From IMG/VR virus record IMGVR_UViG_3300021964_000039, positions 1-64,000 of that record: DNA of 64,000 nucleotides; one strand, given 5' to 3'. Origin of the DNA: a virus. Both the position numbers and the translations under genes were made by a program. Numbering within the stretch: position 1 is the first letter of the stretch; each line of letters starts with the position of its first letter. Positions 35,825 through 44,570 of the stretch are shown one piece after another. The notes under the pieces are model-generated. The model did no database searches and was not told where the DNA came from. It saw nothing but the letters and a program-made list of their open reading frames with translations.

Positions 35825-37214
35825 CGTCTACACTTAACAACCATTCATTACCATTCCATCTATATTGTGTGCTGGTATTAATATTTGTTGTATATACAGG
35901 AGTATATGCACTATCATCAATATTATTTTCACTGGAATCAAATACTATACGCCAATTGTTTCCATTCCATTCAATAATATCATTTGCACCTGCAACAAAA
36001 TCTGTGCCATCTGCATTTTTCCATGCATCCGGACCATCAGTGTTTTCATCGCTGCCTATATTTTCTAATAATAATAATCTTATACCATTTGATTTTATAT
36101 TAGAAGGATTGAAATTAGTAGGATCTATAATATAATCCACTGTTGTTTTACCCTCAATAGTACTATTATCTGGATAAGTGTCTGTGTCCCAATTAATAGA
36201 AAGTTTTGTCGGATCTATCAAATTAAGACTAAATGTACCCACAATTTGATTGCCGGTGTCAATTTGTGTTAGATAAATTGTACTCACGCCTGCACTATAA
36301 CTGCCAGGGTGTGCATCTAACACTCCTCGCCAATCAATATTACCTACTACATTTTTGTCAATGATTTGTGCAGTATCACCATCAATATACACACCATAAT
36401 TTTGATAGTTAGTTGCTTCTACTTGTGTTGTGTAATCTGTTTGAGCTATTACACCTCCGAAATCGTTACGTACCTTGCCTGATTTTATACTATCGTCGTA
36501 TGCAATAACATCAGGCATGCTAAGTCCTAGATCAATTTCACCTGTGTCTTCATTGAATATACTTGCAATTATATTTGTTACTACTCCTAACTTTTTAACC
36601 TTTACAGGTGGAGATATGTATATAGGTGTAGAAAATTGTAGTGTTGCAATATCTATTTCAGAATCAACTCCTACCGGAATACTTCTATTACTAAATGTTA
36701 CATCCTCTAAATTCACAACTGTCAAACTTGTCCAATCTACAAAATTGTCAGTGGTTTGGATTTCTAAACTAGGATTAAACAACGTTAGTATTTGTTCAAG
36801 TATCTGAAGTTTTTGTTCTGTATTTGTACTCCAAATATCAGCATTTATTGTAAGAGTATACGGGGTAGGCATCAAACGTTCAACTGTATAGTTCTTTCCC
36901 TGGTAATCTAAATACTCTTCGCTATTTTCATCATATGCACGTTCCCGTATGTGTAGTTTACTTACATAACTAGCATCGGCTGTTCTTTCTCTATCCATAG
37001 CCAAATTATTAATATGTATTGCTATACGAGGAGCAGACGGAATTTTATTTTCGCTATTGTCTCTGATAATACCAGCAACTTGTCTAGTTAAGTCACCATA
37101 TGTTACTGGTATTTTTGTAAGATTTCCCTTACCATCAGAATACTCAAAATTACTCAAAAGTCTAACCATTTGAGTAACATAACGTCTAATCTGTCCGTCG
37201 TAGAAATACTGCAT
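35784..37214 (-). CDS. gp15: gp15-like tail sheath stabiliser/tail completion protein, extended (476 aa)
   Basis: In T4, gp15 caps the contracted-tail tube and sheath and connects to the neck. The first 210 residues follow gp15: YFYDGQIRRYVTQMVRLLSN, KIPVTYGDLTRQVA, IAIHINNLAMDRERTAD, PTPYTLTINADIWSTN, QILEQILTLFNPSLEI and a PVGVDSEIDIATLQFSTPIY-type end. T4 gp15 stops near 270; here another 200 residues follow with beta-rich fibre-like sequence ending in Trp-containing YRWNGNEWLLS. The extra part may decorate the neck. It is on the minus strand with the gp14 and fibre genes upstream. Confidence 0.8.
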   Translation of the reverse strand: MQYFYDGQIRRYVTQMVRLLSNFEYSDGKGNLTKIPVTYGDLTRQVAGIIRDNSENKIPSAPRIAIHINNLAMDRERTADASYVSKLHIRERAYDENSEEYLDYQGKNYTVERLMPTPYTLTINADIWSTNTEQKLQILEQILTLFNPSLEIQTTDNFVDWTSLTVVNLEDVTFSNRSIPVGVDSEIDIATLQFSTPIYISPPVKVKKLGVVTNIIASIFNEDTGEIDLGLSMPDVIAYDDSIKSGKVRNDFGGVIAQTDYTTQVEATNYQNYGVYIDGDTAQIIDKNVVGNIDWRGVLDAHPGSYSAGVSTIYLTQIDTGNQIVGTFSLNLIDPTKLSINWDTDTYPDNSTIEGKTTVDYIIDPTNFNPSNIKSNGIRLLLLENIGSDENTDGPDAWKNADGTDFVAGANDIIEWNGNNWRIVFDSSENNIDDSAYTPVYTTNINTSTQYRWNGNEWLLSVDGDYPRGSWRISLS

Positions 37215-37217
37215 AAC

Positions 37218-38135
37218 TTAGATATTGTTTATAGCGTTTATGATATCATCAACTGTAGAGCCAGAACCTGCAGCAGGAAGAGCATCTTGTAATTCTTCAA
37301 TAGGAATCATTCTCTTCCATTGGCCATCAATATAGAAATTATTTTCATGATTATCTCTATCATAAACCCAAAGACCATTTGCTCCGTCTGTCTCAACGTT
37401 TATAGCTCCGCCTACAACTTTATTTGCATCTGCTAAATCAGTGGTTGTATCAGTTGCAAGTGATGCTAGTTGGTTATTAGCAACTCTAGCAGTTCTATAA
37501 CCTCCGCTACCTACAATTCTTACAACACCGTCTAGTCTTGCTTCCCATTGCATAGCTTGGTCAACTGTTACAACACTAATACCACTACCATCTGTAGGAG
37601 CTGCATTAAAGACTAAACCACCTTTAGTATTTGAAGTGTCATTGTCATACCCAGCTTCTAGGTAGGCTTGGTTTACAACAAAATTATCATTTAATCCAAA
37701 ACCATTTCCTGCTGCAACTTTAACTTCTGCATTAATAGGTCTGCCAAAATTCCATTCGCCGGAAGCGCCTAGCCCAGGGTCAAAACTTAGTTGACCAGTC
37801 CCTAAGTATAGAGTAGTTCCGCTTAAATATAAGTCTCTAAATTTAAACGCAGAGCTACCTAAGTCGTATGCTTCGTCTGAATCTGGAATTAAACTTCCGA
37901 GTATATTTTGTCCGCTAACTGGTGGATTATCACCAAATGTATTAAAGGCACTACTAATATCTATAGTATTACCTCCGGTAATTGTAAGATTAGATCCGTT
38001 TAAACTAATAGTTTGATTGTCACTATCAGCTGCACTTTCTAAAGTTTGCACTCTCCCGTCAAGGTCGGAAAAGTTACCATCAAGTTCGGCAAATGTTAGC
38101 TCGCTCCCTTTGGTATTTCTAAGTGTGATTGGCAT
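37218..38135 (-). CDS. Fibre/neck-associated structural protein (305 aa)
   Basis: The N-terminus MPITLRNTKGSELTFAELDG then NFSDLDGRVQTLE is a standard fibre start: a short anchoring strand, then a coiled segment. ISLNGSNLTITGGNTIDIS and AYDLGSSAFKFRDLYLSG are fibre-shaft motifs frequent in marine T4-like phages. The C-terminal region (WVYDRDNHENNFYIDGQWKR) ends with an amphipathic helix. An AAGGAG SD lies upstream on the minus strand. Placed between gp14 and gp15, it may be a whisker- or collar-like fibre; this is inference from context. Confidence 0.65.
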   Translation of the reverse strand: MPITLRNTKGSELTFAELDGNFSDLDGRVQTLESAADSDNQTISLNGSNLTITGGNTIDISSAFNTFGDNPPVSGQNILGSLIPDSDEAYDLGSSAFKFRDLYLSGTTLYLGTGQLSFDPGLGASGEWNFGRPINAEVKVAAGNGFGLNDNFVVNQAYLEAGYDNDTSNTKGGLVFNAAPTDGSGISVVTVDQAMQWEARLDGVVRIVGSGGYRTARVANNQLASLATDTTTDLADANKVVGGAINVETDGANGLWVYDRDNHENNFYIDGQWKRMIPIEELQDALPAAGSGSTVDDIINAINNI

Positions 38136-38159
38136 TATATATCTCCTTTATGTTGCTAA

Positions 38160-39350
38160 TCAATTGTCTGGTTTAGCTCTTAGAGCCTTACTCAAACTTT
38201 GCCTTTCGGGTACTGTTTCTCCCCCTATGTTATTTGTACTGGTATTATTTATGAATTTACCTTTTTGGTGGTTTCTAGTATCTGTGTTAGACAATGTTAC
38301 TCTAACATCGTCAACAATCTTCAACCATCTGTTTCCATCAAATCTAAACATTCTTTTAGGCAAAAAATCTGTTCTTAAGAAGTAGTCACCCTTGTCAGCA
38401 TTGTTAGGAAAACTTATCCCCATGCCAAAATTTGCTCCGTTAGGTGCTTCTTCTGTTCCTAATAAATATCCTTCATATCCTAGTTTAGCAGGTTTGTGTG
38501 CTAATTTTTCGGGATTAATATTTGCTGTATACCCTTGTATAACATATGCAGGTGAAACATATGTTCCTGGATCAGTCCCAGGCTGAGTTGCATCGACATC
38601 AATACTTCCATCTTCATTTGTAGCTAGTGTATAATAATGACTAATATCATATCCACTTTCTGGTGCATCTGCTTCTGCCTGTGCAACTACCGCATCATTA
38701 ATTTGCATTTCTTTTTCAAATGTAGACAATACATCTCTTAAAGTTTCATTAGTATCTTCACCTGCTGGCAAATCAAGTATTTCTTTAAATTCTTGTCCGT
38801 CATATATTTGCTTCATTTTTAATCTATATAAATGAGGATACCAAGTTGGCGAAAATCCTTCAGACGCTCTACTTACATCATCAATTACATAGAAACGCTT
38901 TAGAGCAACACTGAAATCGTTTAATGCATATTCATCTTTTAGATGCGGCAATTCTATAACATCACCGGGCATTAATTTTCTTCCTATAGTTTTGACACTA
39001 TTTCTAATATGAACAGTCATGAATAGTGTGTCGTTATCAAGAAACAACCCAAATTGACTGAGGTTGAAATCTATATCCTGTACATTGTAAATGCCGCGCA
39101 ATGTGTAAATGTCCGGATCATACTTTCTATCTCTATTTTCTAAGAATAGTAAATCTTGAATATTTGTTTCTGCAACGCTATTATACCTAGGTGAATCTGC
39201 TGTTGCGTCTTCACTTTCAGGATTTTCGGGACCTAAGTATTTGTGTACCAATACATCGGTGCCGCCGACAGTAAACATTTCTAAGATTTGTCTATCTAGA
39301 AATTCATAATCTTTTCCGCGTTCAGGTTTGTATAAACTAAGTCTTGGCAT
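38160..39350 (-). CDS. gp14: gp14-like neck protein (396 aa)
   Basis: Matches the gp14 pattern through DVLVHKYLGPENP, ETNIQDLLFLENRDRKYDPD, VQDIDFNLSQFGLFLDNDTL, LMPGDVIELPHLKD and WYPHLYRLKMKQIYDGQEFK. T4 gp14 is about 256 residues; the extra C-terminal 150 residues here are low-complexity and beta-rich with a fibre-like end (FRFDGNRWLKIVDDVR). It assembles with gp13 on the head vertex to form the tail-binding neck. It is first in the minus-strand operon. The late octamer AATAAATA (39363-39356) is exactly five bases from the ATG and there is no SD, so its late mRNA may be leaderless. Confidence 0.75.
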   Translation of the reverse strand: MPRLSLYKPERGKDYEFLDRQILEMFTVGGTDVLVHKYLGPENPESEDATADSPRYNSVAETNIQDLLFLENRDRKYDPDIYTLRGIYNVQDIDFNLSQFGLFLDNDTLFMTVHIRNSVKTIGRKLMPGDVIELPHLKDEYALNDFSVALKRFYVIDDVSRASEGFSPTWYPHLYRLKMKQIYDGQEFKEILDLPAGEDTNETLRDVLSTFEKEMQINDAVVAQAEADAPESGYDISHYYTLATNEDGSIDVDATQPGTDPGTYVSPAYVIQGYTANINPEKLAHKPAKLGYEGYLLGTEEAPNGANFGMGISFPNNADKGDYFLRTDFLPKRMFRFDGNRWLKIVDDVRVTLSNTDTRNHQKGKFINNTSTNNIGGETVPERQSLSKALRAKPDN

Positions 39351-39355
39351 ATGTA

Positions 39356-39363
39356 TATTTATT
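39356..39363 (-). promoter_or_regulatory. Late promoter octamer AATAAATA for gp14, five bases from ATG
   Basis: Reads downward from 39363; the five bases 39355-39351 separate it from the gp14 ATG at 39350, so T4 spacing puts +1 on that A. No SD. Confidence 0.7.
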
Positions 39364-39364
39364 C

Positions 39365-39372
39365 GATAAATA
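39365..39372 (+). promoter_or_regulatory. Late promoter octamer GATAAATA for gp13
   Basis: Back to back with the gp14 octamer, one base apart, sharing a 40-base interval. Expected +1 near 39378, then GGAG and ATG at 39391. Confidence 0.7.
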
Positions 39373-39390
39373 CTAATGGAGAATATAACT

Positions 39391-40149
39391 ATGTCAGCAC
39401 ACGCTACACAAAAACAAGAAATTTTTGATTATGTAAATGCATTTTTAGGCGGCGGAATGGTCGATGTTGAACTTGATCCTATCCACTACGAAACGGCATT
39501 GAAGAAAGCGTTATCTAAGTTTAGACAACGATCAGACAATAGCGTCGAGGAAAGCTACTTATTTTTTGATACAGTAGTTGATCAAAACGAATATACACTA
39601 CCTAACGAAGTTATAGAAGTACGCAAAATATTTAGAAGAAGTGTGGGTTCAAGAACAGGCGGCGGCGATGGCGGAAGTATCTTTGAGCCATTCAATCTTG
39701 CTTATACAAACACCTATCTATTAGCAAGTTCAAACATGGGAGGACTAGCTACATATGATTTGTTTAGTCAATATCAAGAATTAGTCGGCAGAATGTTTGG
39801 ATCATTTATTGAATTTAAATGGAATAGTACCTCCAAAAAATTAACACTACTGCAACGTCCTAGAGCAGAAGAAACGCTTATGTTGTATGCATACAACTAT
39901 AGACCAGACAGTGAATTACTTAATGACTACCTTGCAAGCCAATGGATTAAAGACTATACGCTTGCAGGCTGTAAGTATATGCTAGGCGAAGCTAGAGAAA
40001 AATTTGCTACTATCGCTGGACCACAAGGTGGTACTAGTCTTAATGGTGCAAGTCTTAAAGCCGAAGCCCAGGGCGAAATGGAAAAATTAGATCAAGAAGT
40101 GTCACTTGCTGTTTCAGGTGGTACAGGATATAGTTTCTTAATAGGTTGA
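39391..40149 (+). CDS. gp13: gp13-like neck protein (252 aa)
   Basis: Recognised by the order ATQKQEIFDYVNAFLGGGMVD, ALSKFRQRSDNSVEESYLFF, YTLPNEVIEVRKIFRR, FIEFKWNSTSKKLTLLQRP and SQWIKDYTLAGCKYMLGEAR. With gp14 it forms the neck to which tails dock. An in-frame ATG exists at 39376, but the late octamer at 39365-39372 predicts +1 near 39378. GGAG lies nine bases before the ATG at 39391, so that start is chosen. gp14 is transcribed in the opposite direction from the same 40-base interval. Confidence 0.75.
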   Translation: MSAHATQKQEIFDYVNAFLGGGMVDVELDPIHYETALKKALSKFRQRSDNSVEESYLFFDTVVDQNEYTLPNEVIEVRKIFRRSVGSRTGGGDGGSIFEPFNLAYTNTYLLASSNMGGLATYDLFSQYQELVGRMFGSFIEFKWNSTSKKLTLLQRPRAEETLMLYAYNYRPDSELLNDYLASQWIKDYTLAGCKYMLGEAREKFATIAGPQGGTSLNGASLKAEAQGEMEKLDQEVSLAVSGGTGYSFLIG

Positions 40150-40174
40150 CAAATCCTTTTGTATATCGTATAAT
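40146..40174 (+). promoter_or_regulatory. Perfect-consensus sigma70 promoter before the dNMP kinase
   Basis: TTGACA (40146-40151), a 17-base spacer and TATAAT (40169-40174), in a TATCGTATAAT context that recurs before gp32. +1 is expected near 40181, with AAGGAAAGG as SD before the ATG at 40202. No late octamer is nearby, so early transcription by unmodified host polymerase is expected. Confidence 0.85.
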
Positions 40175-40201
40175 ATGATATAGTATAAGGAAAGGTTAAT
40201 C

Positions 40202-40813
40202 ATGGTAATTGGAATCTGTGGACTAATAGGCAGCGGCAAAGATACGGTCGCAAAATTTCTAATAGAAAATCATGGATATGAAAAAATCTCTTTTGCAGAT
40301 TCATTGAAAGATGGTGTTTCTACTGTTTTTGGATGGGACAGAGAAATGCTTGAAGGACAAACTGATGAATCTCGACAATGGAGAGAAGAACCTGATGAAT
40401 TTTGGTCCAAAGAAACAGGCAAAAAAATTACTCCACGTTTAATTTTACAACTTTTTGGAACCGACTGTATGCGTAACGGATTTTATGATGGCATATGGGT
40501 AAGTTTAACAAAAAAGAAAATATTAGAAAATCCGGAAACAAACTATGTTATACCTGATGTTAGATTTTCTAATGAAGCACAAATGATTAAAGATATCAAC
40601 GGAAAAGTATGGAGAATACGTAGAGGTCCTGATCCAGTTTGGTTTCGTATGTATCAAGACATAGGTGTAGAGCCAACGGACGTACACGAAAGTGAATGGA
40701 GATGGGCAAATGTATCATTTGATACTATTGTTGATAATTTTGGCACCATAGATGATCTCAAAAATCTGGTTTCAAATCACCTTGCTTCCACCGAACTCCT
40801 TCTTTCTGCATAA
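40202..40813 (+). CDS. gp1: Deoxynucleoside monophosphate kinase, T4 gp1-like (203 aa)
   Basis: Phosphorylates dNMPs to dNDPs for phage DNA synthesis. The P-loop GLIGSGKDT is at 7-15, followed by FADSLKDGVSTVFGWDREML, TPRLILQLFGTDCMR, YVIPDVRFSNEA (Walker-B/LID region) and VWRIRRGPDP. The order and length are those of T4-type dNMP kinase. A perfect sigma70 promoter at 40146 drives it, unlike the surrounding late structural genes. The last 56 bases overlap the minus-strand HNH gene, so their 3' ends interlock. Confidence 0.92.
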   Translation: MVIGICGLIGSGKDTVAKFLIENHGYEKISFADSLKDGVSTVFGWDREMLEGQTDESRQWREEPDEFWSKETGKKITPRLILQLFGTDCMRNGFYDGIWVSLTKKKILENPETNYVIPDVRFSNEAQMIKDINGKVWRIRRGPDPVWFRMYQDIGVEPTDVHESEWRWANVSFDTIVDNFGTIDDLKNLVSNHLASTELLLSA

Positions 40814-41096
40814 TACGTTGGCAGTTTGCACATATAGTTTTTAAGTTTAAAGGCGAGCAATTATTCAAGTTTCCATCAACATGGAAAACATTAAATTGTT
40901 CAGGATGTGTAGATTTATAATTACACTTCTCACAGAATGACTTTTTTTTGTATCCTGCTTGTTTCCATTTAGGTATACCGTGACTAACACCTCCATGCGT
41001 TAAACACATCTCGCATTTTTTCCTATAGTAAATTTTATTACCTTTTTTGTAATTTATTGCCGCTGGTCTAAATCCGCATACACATAATGGTCTCAT
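40758..41096 (-). CDS. HNH endonuclease, homing-type (112 aa)
   Basis: Zinc-binding cysteines CVC (5-7) and CEMC (28-31), CEKC (55-58), and an HNH core FHVDGNLNNCSPLNLKTICA with a closing CANC (89-92). Free-standing HNH homing endonucleases are frequent in T4-like phages, where they cut competitor genomes near conserved genes and spread into intergenic sites. It sits antisense between the dNMP kinase and the sheath gene, overlapping the kinase 3' end. GGTAAATA lies four bases before its ATG, so it may be late-transcribed and near-leaderless. Confidence 0.85.
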   Translation of the reverse strand: MRPLCVCGFRPAAINYKKGNKIYYRKKCEMCLTHGGVSHGIPKWKQAGYKKKSFCEKCNYKSTHPEQFNVFHVDGNLNNCSPLNLKTICANCQRIMQKEGVRWKQGDLKPDF

Positions 41097-41100
41097 ATTG

Positions 41101-41108
41101 TATTTACC
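41101..41108 (-). promoter_or_regulatory. Late-octamer-like GGTAAATA before the HNH gene
   Basis: Ends four bases before the HNH ATG (41096), which places the predicted +1 within the start codon. GAGG overlaps its upstream side. Confidence 0.45.
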
Positions 41109-41163
41109 TCACCTTTTCATCACCTTTTTTCGGTGTTAACAGTACTGATTTTTCTATCTGATG

Positions 41164-41171
41164 GCTAAATA
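41164..41171 (+). promoter_or_regulatory. Late promoter octamer GCTAAATA before gp18
   Basis: Expected +1 near 41177, leader about 33 bases ending in AGGAG before the ATG at 41210. Confidence 0.75.
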
Positions 41172-41209
41172 ACATTAATAAAGAATTTTGAATTCATAGG
41201 AGAATTATA

Positions 41210-44200
41210 ATGGCATTGACATCACCAGGAGTTCAGGTTAGTGTAATAGACGAAAGTTTTTATACTTCAGCACAACCAGGAACAGTTCCAATGTTGCTTG
41301 TAGCGTCAGCACAAGACAAAGCAAATGCTGCTGGAACAGGCATAGCACAAGGAACAAGACAAGCAAACGCTGGTAACCCATATCTAGTTACAAGTCAAAG
41401 AGACTTAGTAGAGTTATTTGGTGAACCAGTATTTTATACAGATACAAATAACAATCCAGTACATGGCGGAGAACTTAATGAATATGGACTTCAGGCTGCA
41501 TATTCATTATTAGGTGTTAGTAATAGAGCATATATTGTTCGTGCAGACATAGATCTAGCATCACTAACTCCTAGTGCTAACGCTCCTGCTGCAAATCCGC
41601 AATCAGGAGAATATTGGTTTGATATTGCAAGTTCTTTGTACGGAATTTTTGAATGGAACGGCAATGCTGTAACAACTACTAATGGACAAACATTCACAAA
41701 TAAGACTCCTAGAATTATAAATGCACAAGGTGATGTTGTAAACTTTAGTACAGGAGATTATACTCCTAAAGCGTCTATTGGTGCTATTGGCGAATATGCC
41801 TTAGTAACTGTAACAAGTGTAAACAAGTTATGGTATAAGAATAGTGCTGGAACATGGGTCACAGTTGGTAGTTCTGCTTGGACAGCAAGTTGGCCAACAG
41901 TAAGAAGTGGTACAAGTAATCCAACAATTAATCCTGCAGATTCATTTGATATCAACAGTACACCAATTACAGGTTGGGGAGGAAACTCCGTAACTGATCT
42001 TGCAGGCTATATTAACTCACTTAGCTTAGGTGCTGGCGGTGCAGGTGCAGTAACAGCAGCCGTTGTAGACAACAGACTAGAGCTATACAGCGCAGGTAAT
42101 CCTGTAATAATTGGTGCAGGAACAGGTACTATACTTTCAGATCTTGATATTACAGCTACTACATTCCAAGCTCCTGCATTGCAAATTAGCACACATACTA
42201 ATGTACCACAGTTTAAATCAAATGGTACTAATAATCCAACAGGTTCTATATGGGTTAAGACTACACAACCAAATGGCGGCGCAAAATATAGCGTTAAGCG
42301 TTGGAATGCAACAACAGCACTTTGGGAAGCACTATCATCACCAATATATGATACAAACCATGCTGCACTGTATGGTTTGGATGTAGCTGGCGGTGGCAAG
42401 AATTTACCAGTTGGGTCAATTTATATTCAAAGCAATCCAACAGAAGATAGTCCAACAGAAGCTTCATTTAAGATTATGCGTAGAGCAGTTTCAGGTGATA
42501 CAGCAGTAACTAGTGCAGCAATTACAGGACTAAGTGTTACTGGCGGAGCCGGCGGCGGCGCAGTATACAACTTTGATATTCAAGAATCAATTGTTGGTAA
42601 TTCAGCCCTTAATCCTGCAATCACTGTAACATTTACTGCTACAAATGCAGCTACAGATGCAGAAGATATAGCGGCAGCTATTAACAGCGCAGGCTTTGTA
42701 AATATTGTTGCAAGCGTAGATAGTTCTAATAAACTTAGTATAGCACATACAGCAGGCGGAGAGTTCCGTATTGCAGACACTGACGGAGCACTAGCAGATA
42801 TAGGTTACACAGCATTTAATAATGCAACCTCAACAGGCACACCTAATCTTTATGCCGCACCAGCAGGTGATACAACAAATGATTTTGTAGCAACAAACTG
42901 GAATGTACTTTCATATACAGCAAGCGTAGATGCTCCAACTTCGTTAACAGATAACAATACACTATGGTATAATAGTGTAGTTGATGAAGTGGACATTATG
43001 GTACATAACGGCAGTACTTGGGTAGGATACTTAGATTCTACAAGTCCATACTATGCCGCGCAAGCAGGTAATCAAACCGATCCTGTAGGACCAATTGTTT
43101 CTGCAACACAACCTGAAGAGCAAAGTGATGGTAGCGATCTTAAAGAAGGTGATATTTGGATTGACACTTCTGATTTAGAAAACTATCCTAGAATTTACAA
43201 GTATAATGCAACATTGTTAAGATGGATTGAAGTTGATACTTCAGATCAGACTACAGAAGATGGCATCTTATTTGCAGATGCACGTTGGACTGATGCAGGA
43301 TATGATGCAACTAATGTAGCATCTAGTATTACAGACTTGTTGGTTAGTAATTACTTAGATCCAGACGCTCCAGATCCTGCACTTTATCCAAGAGGAATGT
43401 TATTATGGAATACACGCAGAAGCGGATTTAATGTTAAGAGATTTGTAAGAAACTACATTGATTTAACAACAACTAACCCAAGATTTAACAATGAAGATAT
43501 GAATGATCTAACAACAGGTCAAAAATATTATCCACATCGTTGGGTTACTGAATCAGCTAACCAAGCAAACGGAGCAGGATCTTTTGGTCGCAATGCTCAA
43601 CGCAAAGTGATTGTACAAGCACTACAAGCTGAAATAAACAGTAATGAAGAAATTAGAGATGAACAGTCAAAGCAATTTAATATTATTGCTACTCCAGGCT
43701 ATTCAGAACTAATTGGAGAAATGGTAACACTTAACTATGACAGAGGATTAACAGCATTTGTACTTGGTGATTCCCCTGCAAGGCTAACAAGTGATGCTAC
43801 TTCATTGTCAGAATGGTCAACTAATGTAAACCAGGCAGTTGAAGATAATTCAAACGGGCTAGTTAGTTTTGACGAATATTTGGCTGTGTTCTATCCATGG
43901 GGTATAACATCAGACAATGCAGGAAATAATATTGTTGTTCCACCAAGTCATATGATGCTACGTACTATTGCATTAAGTGACCAGGTTAGCTTCCCATGGT
44001 TTGCACCAGCCGGAACTAGAAGAGGAAATATTACAAATGCAACTGCTGCAGGTTTTGTAAACAGTGAAGGAGAATTTGTAAGTATATCTCTAAACGAAGG
44101 ACAGCGAGATACACTTTATTCAAATAAAGTCAATCCTATATCATTCTTAACTGGTGCAGGTTTGGTTAACTTTGGACAAAAGACTAGAGCTCCAAATGAT

Positions 44201-44527
44201 AGTGCATTAGATAGAATTAATGTTGCTAGATTGGTAATTTATTTGAGATCACAACTACAGTCATTGTCAAAGCCGTTCATATTTGAACCAAATGATAAGA
44301 TAACTAGAGATGAAATAAAGCAAGCTACAGAAAGCCTATTATTAGAACTAGTAGGACAAAGAGCATTGTATGACTTCTTAGTTGTATGCGATGAAACTAA
44401 CAATACTCCAGCTAGAATTGATAGAAATGAACTATACTTAGACATTGCTATTGAACCGGTTAAAGCAGTTGAGTTTATTTACATACCTCTTAGACTTAAG
44501 AACACCGGAGAAATTGCGGCTCTTTAA
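41210..44527 (+). CDS. gp18: Tail sheath protein gp18, greatly enlarged (1105 aa)
   Basis: The contractile sheath subunit. The N-terminus ALTSPGVQVSVIDESFYTSA and SQRDLVELFGEP are classic sheath motifs. The C-terminal core resumes near residue 722 (YPRGMLLWNTRRSGFNVKR), continuing through FNIIATPGYSELIGEMVTL, YAVFYPW-like LAVFYPWGITSD, VPPSHMMLRTIALSDQ, WFAPAGTRRG and NVARLVIYLRSQLQ. T4 gp18 has 659 residues; here some 450 extra residues lie between the first and last parts, beta-rich with fibre-like stretches such as GSIWVKTTQPNGGAKYSVKR. These would lie on the sheath exterior. A late octamer at 41164 and AGGAG precede it. Confidence 0.93.
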   Translation: MALTSPGVQVSVIDESFYTSAQPGTVPMLLVASAQDKANAAGTGIAQGTRQANAGNPYLVTSQRDLVELFGEPVFYTDTNNNPVHGGELNEYGLQAAYSLLGVSNRAYIVRADIDLASLTPSANAPAANPQSGEYWFDIASSLYGIFEWNGNAVTTTNGQTFTNKTPRIINAQGDVVNFSTGDYTPKASIGAIGEYALVTVTSVNKLWYKNSAGTWVTVGSSAWTASWPTVRSGTSNPTINPADSFDINSTPITGWGGNSVTDLAGYINSLSLGAGGAGAVTAAVVDNRLELYSAGNPVIIGAGTGTILSDLDITATTFQAPALQISTHTNVPQFKSNGTNNPTGSIWVKTTQPNGGAKYSVKRWNATTALWEALSSPIYDTNHAALYGLDVAGGGKNLPVGSIYIQSNPTEDSPTEASFKIMRRAVSGDTAVTSAAITGLSVTGGAGGGAVYNFDIQESIVGNSALNPAITVTFTATNAATDAEDIAAAINSAGFVNIVASVDSSNKLSIAHTAGGEFRIADTDGALADIGYTAFNNATSTGTPNLYAAPAGDTTNDFVATNWNVLSYTASVDAPTSLTDNNTLWYNSVVDEVDIMVHNGSTWVGYLDSTSPYYAAQAGNQTDPVGPIVSATQPEEQSDGSDLKEGDIWIDTSDLENYPRIYKYNATLLRWIEVDTSDQTTEDGILFADARWTDAGYDATNVASSITDLLVSNYLDPDAPDPALYPRGMLLWNTRRSGFNVKRFVRNYIDLTTTNPRFNNEDMNDLTTGQKYYPHRWVTESANQANGAGSFGRNAQRKVIVQALQAEINSNEEIRDEQSKQFNIIATPGYSELIGEMVTLNYDRGLTAFVLGDSPARLTSDATSLSEWSTNVNQAVEDNSNGLVSFDEYLAVFYPWGITSDNAGNNIVVPPSHMMLRTIALSDQVSFPWFAPAGTRRGNITNATAAGFVNSEGEFVSISLNEGQRDTLYSNKVNPISFLTGAGLVNFGQKTRAPNDSALDRINVARLVIYLRSQLQSLSKPFIFEPNDKITRDEIKQATESLLLELVGQRALYDFLVVCDETNNTPARIDRNELYLDIAIEPVKAVEFIYIPLRLKNTGEIAAL

Positions 44528-44542
44528 TAGCTGAAGAAATGT

Positions 44543-44550
44543 GATAAATA
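44543..44550 (+). promoter_or_regulatory. Late promoter octamer GATAAATA before gp19
   Basis: Expected +1 near 44556, followed by ACAGGAG and the ATG at 44571, so the tube gene can be made independently of the sheath transcript. Confidence 0.72.
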
Positions 44551-44570
44551 ATAGTAACAGGAGATATTAA

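Noticed and set aside
42007-42399. 130-codon minus-strand frame inside the sheath gene
   Set aside because: Alanine/proline-rich shadow of the sense Gly/Ala/Thr codons, with no start signal; sense coding is certain.
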